Below the pieces are notes generated by a model that worked only from the letters and a program-made list of their open reading frames with translations, had not been told where the DNA came from and did not search any database. A stretch of DNA of 21,927 nt from Folioceros fuciformis (lineage: Eukaryota > Anthocerotophyta > Anthocerotopsida > Anthocerotales): assembly GCA_049999805.1 (NCBI GenBank), contig JBNGIO010006141.1, positions 94,130-116,056 of the forward strand, given 5' to 3'. The position numbers were made by a program, and so were the translations under genes. Shown here piece after piece: positions 17,314 to 21,927 of this stretch; position 1 is the stretch's first letter; every line of letters starts with the position of its first letter.

Positions 17314-17558
17314 GTTAGGTTAGGTGTGTTATCAGCATATTGAGAAATAGATTAATTAATGTTTAAAGTCAGCATGTTACCCTTTCATTAGGGTTACGTC
17401 GTTTCATCAATAGGCACACCTTTTCATAATAATTTAGGTTGGACTTACAAGAATATATATAGCATATAGCGTGTGTATACAAGTAGCTTCCTTGACAAGA
17501 TGTAATTATTTAATTGTTTATTATTTAATTCACTTGCACTTAATGCTTAAGTTTATGA
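17314..17558 (+). repeat. Probable 5' LTR or leader of copia C3
   Basis: AT-rich DNA lacking open frames, directly upstream of a primer binding site, with TATATATA near 17453-17461. A start at TGTTACCC (17375) is possible. No 3' LTR copy exists in the window and no CA lies right before the primer site, so the boundaries are uncertain. Confidence 0.55.
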
Positions 17559-17570
17559 TGGTATCAAAGC
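17559..17570 (+). promoter_or_regulatory. Primer binding site of C3 (initiator Met-tRNA type)
   Basis: TGGTATCAAAGC, one base different from the site in C1 and C4 (A for G). Located about 1.16 kb before the gag start at 18718, an unusually long distance. Confidence 0.8.
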
Positions 17571-17737
17571 GTATTGAAGTGTGGGTTGCATTCTAGAGAA
17601 TGCACATTAAATTGTGCATACTTAGATATGCGCAGACATGTGGCTTTTGGTTCATATCTTTTCAAGAAAATGTTTCTTTAAAAGATAAACAAAAACAAAT
17701 TCAAGAAACTGAATTTTGATTGTTTATTTGAATTTCT

Positions 17738-18625
17738 TTGCTTGTTTTTTTAAACTTGAAAATTGTCCTAATGCATCTTCATCAGATTGCTACTTCTAGC
17801 AATTCTGGTAAAGGTCCGCTAGGACACCTGTCAGATCATGTAAATAAGCATTTGAAATCAATATTTATTTTAGAAGGATGCATTCTCATCCTTACAATCA
17901 AAGTTCTTGCCATTCAAATGGCACACAATTTACAGGGCCAGCAATGGCAACCTCTTGCTGAACGCATTTATCAGTGTCAGAACTTCTTGAGGGGTGCAAA
18001 GAGAAACACCGCAGAAAGGCTGCATCAAAGAGCACAAGAATGGATTTTTAGAAATCAAGACAAGCCAGCCCAAATCATAGAGCTTGAAAGGGCATTCAAT
18101 ATAATTGTGGAAAAACTGTATCTAGATTTCCAACACCTGACATTTGAATCCATTCCTTGGGGACGCCCTCCAGAAGTTGCTAGTAACCCTAACAATTTTC
18201 TGACAGTGCAGTCTGTACAATACATTTCCGTAAGTCAGTTGGCTTAGAGAATTGAATCACATACACAATATGTTGATAGGCGTTATGCACATACTAACAG
18301 AAATATTTCTGCTGTGAGCATAGATGTAAGAGATATATAGGAACAAATTAGGCACATAGATTTCAAACTTCATATCTTGCTTAAAGCAGAGCTGTTGCGT
18401 CACCCTGTGTTTCGCTCAACTGCTATGAAATCTGTGAAGAAAACAAACAGCAGATACAAGTTTGCTGAGCCTAATGCTTGTCCCTCCTGTTCTACATATG
18501 CTAATAACAGATGGGGGAATAGACATAGTCAGATCATACGAAAGGAGATAGAACAACTTACCTATTTGAATGATCCTGTAGGGCCTGTAGAACCATTATC
18601 ATCTAATTTATCAGATGATGTCTAG
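17738..18625 (+). pseudogene. Unknown ORF between primer site and gag of C3
   Basis: One reading frame (ATG candidates at 17771 and 17918; I favour 17918, MAHNLQGQQWQPL) runs to a TGA-free end at 18623-18625 but is broken by TAGs at 18245-18247 and 18338-18340. From 17918 it is 235 codons. Segments: basic and helical (QNFLRGAKRNTAERLHQRAQ), helical with IIELERAFNIIVEKLYLDF, a proline-rich stretch, then a heptad-like part (IDVRDI.EQIRHIDFKLHILL), then a basic stretch with CPSC and an acidic end. No transmembrane segment after 17918. It is not gag: the gag motif comes later at 18718. I know no family. Alternatives: an extra ORF of C3, a captured host transcript, or a different element such as a caulimovirid relic with similar primer site. 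Confidence 0.5.
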
Positions 18626-18717
18626 GTTGGTCTGGTTGTGTTAGAAAATAGCAACATTCATACCTAGACTAATAGTGGGTTTATAAGGCACTTAGCATTC
18701 AATTCCGTGACTATGGT
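18626..18717 (+). other. Short gap before C3 gag
   Basis: 92 bases with no feature recognised; it joins the unknown ORF to the gag start in a different frame. Confidence 0.5.
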
Positions 18718-18990
18718 ATGTCTGCATCTGAGCATGATAGTGATGCTGAATTAGATACTGACATAGACGCAGTGCCTAATGTTAACCCTACAAGCACATA
18801 TACCTCCAATATGGCAAACCCAACTTCTACCTCTGTTGCCATTTCACATGATATCTTCAAAGAGAAGGACAGATTTGGAGGTTATGACTATGATATATGG
18901 GTTATGAGAATGAAGGGAGCCCTCTAGGCTAAGAAACTTTGGAAAATTACAGAAGGAACGGAGAAACCATTATCATCAAGGTAGGAAGAC
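18718..18990 (+). pseudogene. gag: C3 gag, N-terminal fragment
   Basis: ATG at 18718; an acidic and Ser/Thr-rich lead (SEHDSDAELDTD) is followed by FGGYDYDIWVMRMKGAL and, after a TAG at 18925-18927, AKKLWKITEG. The (F/L)(D/G)G.(N/D)(Y/F)..W...M motif and the KLW following it are typical of copia gag N-termini. The fragment is cut at 18990, where the LTR of C4 begins. The TAG sits where Gln (CAG) is usual, so a C to T change is likely. The rest of C3 would lie beyond C4, outside the window. Confidence 0.75.
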
Positions 18991-19238
18991 TGTTAGAAAA
19001 GGGTTGTGCCCTAATTACTTTAATACTCGAACACTTATGCTAGTTAGGGTTTTACATATTTAGATACGAAATGCTACCCTAGCTATAAGGGCAGAAGGCC
19101 AACGGCCAACTGCTAGGTAACGGTTAGTTGCCGTACCGACCTCCTGTTCGCGCGACCACAAAGGCCGACAGACATAACATAATTCACAATCTCTTTTTCT
19201 CACACACGTCTGGCTCCTGTTCGGCCGATCCTAGTCCA
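18991..19238 (+). repeat. 5' LTR of copia C4
   Basis: Begins TGTTAG. The end is set at a CA (19237-19238), ten bases before the primer site; exact end uncertain because no 3' LTR is in the window. TATAAGG at 19084-19090 fits the promoter. A 7-bp tandem GGCCAAC lies at 19097-19110. About 248 bp, short as usual for copia. Confidence 0.75.
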
Positions 19239-19248
19239 TGTCTTGATA

Positions 19249-19260
19249 TGGTATCAGAGC
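19249..19260 (+). promoter_or_regulatory. Primer binding site of C4 (initiator Met-tRNA)
   Basis: TGGTATCAGAGC, identical to that of C1; the predicted gag ATG follows at 19262. Confidence 0.92.
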
Positions 19261-19261
19261 C

Positions 19262-20050
19262 ATGGATCCCAGCATTGTGGATCCCAGCTATGGACGCATT
19301 GCTCATTTGTCCCACCAGGTCTCGAATCTGCGCAAAGACCAGCAGTCAGTCAACACACAAATTGTCAAACTTCTTCTCTTACATAAATTGGGAGAAAGCA
19401 ATTTGGTCAAGCCCATGCTTAAGCCGGCAGCTGTAGACTCACCAAAAGAAAGCTTGCTGGAGCAGTATGTGGAAGCGACCGCCGAATGTTTCCTAGAGGG
19501 CGTCGAGGTAAGTCACAAGAGCCCACAGGGAGCGAACCTGTGAAAGACCCTCGAGCTAGGAGAAAGGCCCGTTCGGTCTCACCGAAGCGGAAGCCATACA
19601 GAGTCATGACAAATCCACCACCACCTGCAGCAACGGTGACAAACATACGGTTAGATTTCAAGGATCGAGATCGGCTCGACGGCTCCAGCTACGATATCTG
19701 GATGCAGCATGTGAACATTCTTCTCCAACTTGAGGACTTGTGGGATGTGGCTTCTAGCGCAACCGCCAAGCCTGCTGCCGCAACGTCAGCCCCCGATGTC
19801 ATCGCCAAGTGGGAGAAGATTGACCTGCGTGCACGAGCTTTGCTTCAGTCCGCGCTGGACAGCTCAATGATGCACCATGTCGACGACGCCGAGTCCACAG
19901 CTCAAGCTTGGGCGTCCCTCCATTAGTCGGTCAAACAACATATCCAGCAGTTTCGCCACTTGAGGCAACGGCTGGCGTCGGCCGGCACAAAGGTCTCGGA
20001 GCTCCAAGTTGCCGTTGCTCTCCTCATGTCTCTACCAGAACGGTTCAGAA
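19262..20050 (+). pseudogene. gag: C4 gag, with N-terminal extension, broken
   Basis: ATG 19262 right after the primer site opens a helical segment (IAHLSHQVSNLRKDQQSVNTQ) that looks like a coiled coil rather than normal copia gag. Near 19490-19510 the frame changes; the new frame has a basic stretch (RARRKARSVSPKRKP), an alternative start MTNPPPP at 19606, then the gag core DRLDGSSYDIWMQHV, LEDLWDV and AWASLH. A TAG at 19924-19926 interrupts, and the frame continues through LRQRLASAGTKVSELQ and LMSLPERF. At about 20050 it joins sequence that normally follows the protease, so the zinc knuckle and protease are deleted. Confidence 0.82.
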
Positions 20051-21881
20051 CCAGAACGTTCCACAGATGGCGAAGAACCTTGTGTCAGTCCGCCAACTCT
20101 GTAAGCTGCACAAGTTTAGAGTGTGCTTTCAGGCTGAGGCCTGCATTGTAAGTGACGAAGGGGGAGATGGCAGTCCTATTGCTCTAGGCTCACCTATTCA
20201 CGATTTGTACAAGCTGGATATCACTCTTCGGAGATTGAATGAAGGGACGTCAAGTGCACGAGTTGCCATCTTGAGGAGAATCTCTGCATCTGATGAAGCA
20301 TTCCTGTGGCATTGGCAACTTGGGCACACAAATTTTCAACGACTCAAAAGCATAGCTAACTCGGAACTGTACAAAGATAAACTAGATTTGTCAGTCCCAG
20401 ATGATGTCTTTTGTGAATCTTGTATGTATGGCAAGCATCATAAGCTGCCACATGAAAATAAGGATGCCCCACGAGCTACACAGCTCCTAGAAGTCGTACA
20501 TACTGACCTATGTGGCCCCATGTCCACCACTTCGTTTGGTGGAGCCAAGTATTTCATGGTCATTGTAGATGATTGGAGTCGTTATACCTTGACATATTTT
20601 CTGTCACATAAAAGTCAGGCGTTAGACATGTTTGTCAGGTACATACAGTATGCGGAGCGTTTTATAGGCCATAAACTGAAGAGCATGAGAAGTGATAACG
20701 CTAGTGAGCTGGCCCTTGGCGATTTCAAGGCATACTGTGAGAAGGAAAGCATAGCAAGGCAGTTTACGGTGGCTTACTCTTCTGACCAGAAACCCCTCTC
20801 AGAGAGAACGAATCGGTACATACAAGAGGGTGCTGAGATGATGCTCCATCAGGCCCAGTTGTCCCGAGGATACTGGGCAGAGGCAGTCTCAGCTGTGACC
20901 TACATCCAGAATAGACTACCAACATCAGCATTCACTGGAGAGACACCTTATCAACGTTGGACAGGTCACAAGCCCCGAATAGCTCACCTCCGTGTTTTTG
21001 GCTCACCAGTGTATATCCATGTCCCCACACAGACTAGGCGGAAGATGGACTACAAGGCATGCAAACTGCTGTTTGTGGGGTGCACGGAGGGCATTAAGGG
21101 ATATAAAGTCTTCGATCCAACAACTCGGAAGACAAGCTACTCTCGGCCCGTCATATTTGACGAACACTATGTTCTGGATTCAAGCTCCAAGACGTCCAAG
21201 AACAATAATTCACAGAGTAGCTCGTCAGATAGTGAAGCTACAAATTCGTTGTTTAACAGTAGTAGTACAAGTAGCATGCCTAGCAATGTTCAGAACAATA
21301 GTCAGCTTTCATCTGACAGTGACACTGACTCTCACAGCTATGACGGGGATCATGAACCTGCTAACACAACCAATGCAGAGGCAGGCGTTTACGGAGAGAC
21401 TGACTTACCCCCGGGAGACGTCAGCTTTTTCGAGGAGGACAGCGTTAATGAGGGTGGTGTGGCTGCGGTTGAGGAGCCTGTTCCCTTTCCAGCTGCAGTG
21501 GGAGCACCAAGACAGTCTGCTAGGTATCACACTACCTCTCCAGCTAACTGGAAGGAGCCCCCACTGTCATCAACATTCTCCCGGCCTACTGTCAAACGGG
21601 GGAGAAAGGAGCCATCAGTTTTGTCAGCAGTCGAAGAAGTACACGTCGAAGTCTTACCTGCTGCAGAAGACGAAGAACATGAAGGTATGCCTGTAGTGGA
21701 GGAGACCACCCAGCCTGCAGCGAACGTGTCCCACAGAGCTCTCCTAGCGCAATCGTTGATGGCTGCACAAGATTTGGGTGAACCCGCGTCCTACCGGGAA
21801 GCCTTGACTTCAAAGGAGCACAAAGAGTGGGAGGCTGCTATTGATTCAGAGTATCAGTCTTTGATCGACAACCACACCTAG
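20051..21881 (+). pseudogene. pol: C4 integrase and start of RT
   Basis: After the deletion, the frame reads VPQMAKNLVSVRQLC, the sequence right after copia protease. Then the zinc-binding domain (LWHWQLGHTN, FCESCMYGKHHK) and the integrase core: EVVHTDLCGP (Asp), MRSDNASEL (Asp), SERTNRY (Glu). The usual TPQQNGVAER has become SSDQKPLSERTNR, still with the catalytic Glu. The C-terminal part has LRVFGSPVYIHVP and SRPVIFDEHYVLD. A long Ser/Asn- and acid-rich linker follows. RT begins near 21780 (EPASYREALTSKEHKEW) and a TAG at 21879-21881 replaces the Trp expected after NHT. Nothing else breaks the frame between 20060 and there. Confidence 0.92.
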
Positions 21882-21927
21882 CAGCTGCGCCCTCTTCCTC
21901 CAGGCAGACAACCCATTACTTGCAAAT
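21882..21927 (+). pseudogene. pol: C4 RT continuation, cut by window end
   Basis: In the same frame after the TAG, QLRPLPPGRQPITCK continues the RT N-terminal block up to the conserved CKWV, whose last residues lie outside the window. Confidence 0.85.

Larger units (their letters stand above)
18991..21927 (+). mobile_element. Ty1/copia retrotransposon C4, inactive, continues beyond window
   Basis: 5' LTR from TGTTAGAAAA (18991), primer site 19249-19260, gag, then integrase and the beginning of RT to the window end. It is inserted in C3 gag; the five bases before the LTR are AAGAC. The zinc knuckle and protease have been deleted at about 20050. A frameshift near 19490-19510, a TAG at 19924, the deletion frame change and a TAG at 21879 disable it. 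Confidence 0.88.

Noticed and set aside
17375-18625. Endogenous plant pararetrovirus (caulimovirid) as the identity of C3
   Set aside because: The Met-tRNA primer site is shared with copia, and the frame at 18718 has a copia gag motif. No movement protein, RT or capsid motif of that family is seen. Kept only as a weak alternative for the unknown ORF.
19508-19630. Intron from GTAAGT at 19508 to the CAG ending at 19630, repairing the C4 gag frame
   Set aside because: Removing it does not bring the upstream frame into the downstream gag frame.
20992-21696. Plus-strand 234-codon ORF overlapping C4 integrase
   Set aside because: A shadow of the integrase and linker frame; no domain.

Overview
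This window is nuclear DNA of a land plant and consists entirely of nested, decayed retrotransposons. I see no host gene, tRNA, rRNA, CRISPR array or bacterial-type operon. The plant assignment rests on Ty1/copia elements with initiator Met-tRNA primer sites (TGGTATCAGAGC type), LINEs with the plant layout (endonuclease, reverse transcriptase, C-terminal zinc finger), and damage dominated by new TAG codons, as expected from deamination of methylated CAG and CCA sites. The lineage (fern, lycophyte, gymnosperm or angiosperm) cannot be told from the sequence alone.

Layout. (1) 1-2361: GC-rich, purine-rich, repeat-bearing sequence with no recognised domain, possibly the 5' part or ORF1 region of LINE L1. 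(2) 2362-7722: a nearly complete but dead copia element, C1 (5' LTR, primer site, leader with an 11-bp array, gag, protease, integrase, RT, RNase H, purine tract, 3' LTR). (3) 7723-~12151: LINE L1, with the ORF1-ORF2 spacer and a broken ORF2, cut off before its 3' end. (4) ~12151-12918 and 16385-~17313: two halves of one antisense copia element, C2. They are split by (5) 12919-16384: LINE L2, with a poly(A) tail and a 14-bp target-site duplication; L2 carries an internal inversion and has lost the RT core. (6) ~17314-18990: the 5' end of a plus-strand copia element, C3, with a primer site, an unfamiliar ORF before gag, and the start of gag. (7) 18991-21927: copia element C4, inserted in C3 gag, with a short LTR, primer site, gag, integrase and the start of RT; it runs off the window.

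Relative order: L2 is younger than C2, and C4 is younger than C3. C1 probably entered L1, but it has no target-site duplication and the LINE appears to lack sequence at the junction. All coding regions contain stops, frameshifts or deletions, so none can be autonomous as it stands.

The least explained items are the ORF between primer site and gag in C3, the 11-bp GGCGCCA array in the C1 leader, and the inverted middle of L2. None amounts to a demonstrated new biological system.
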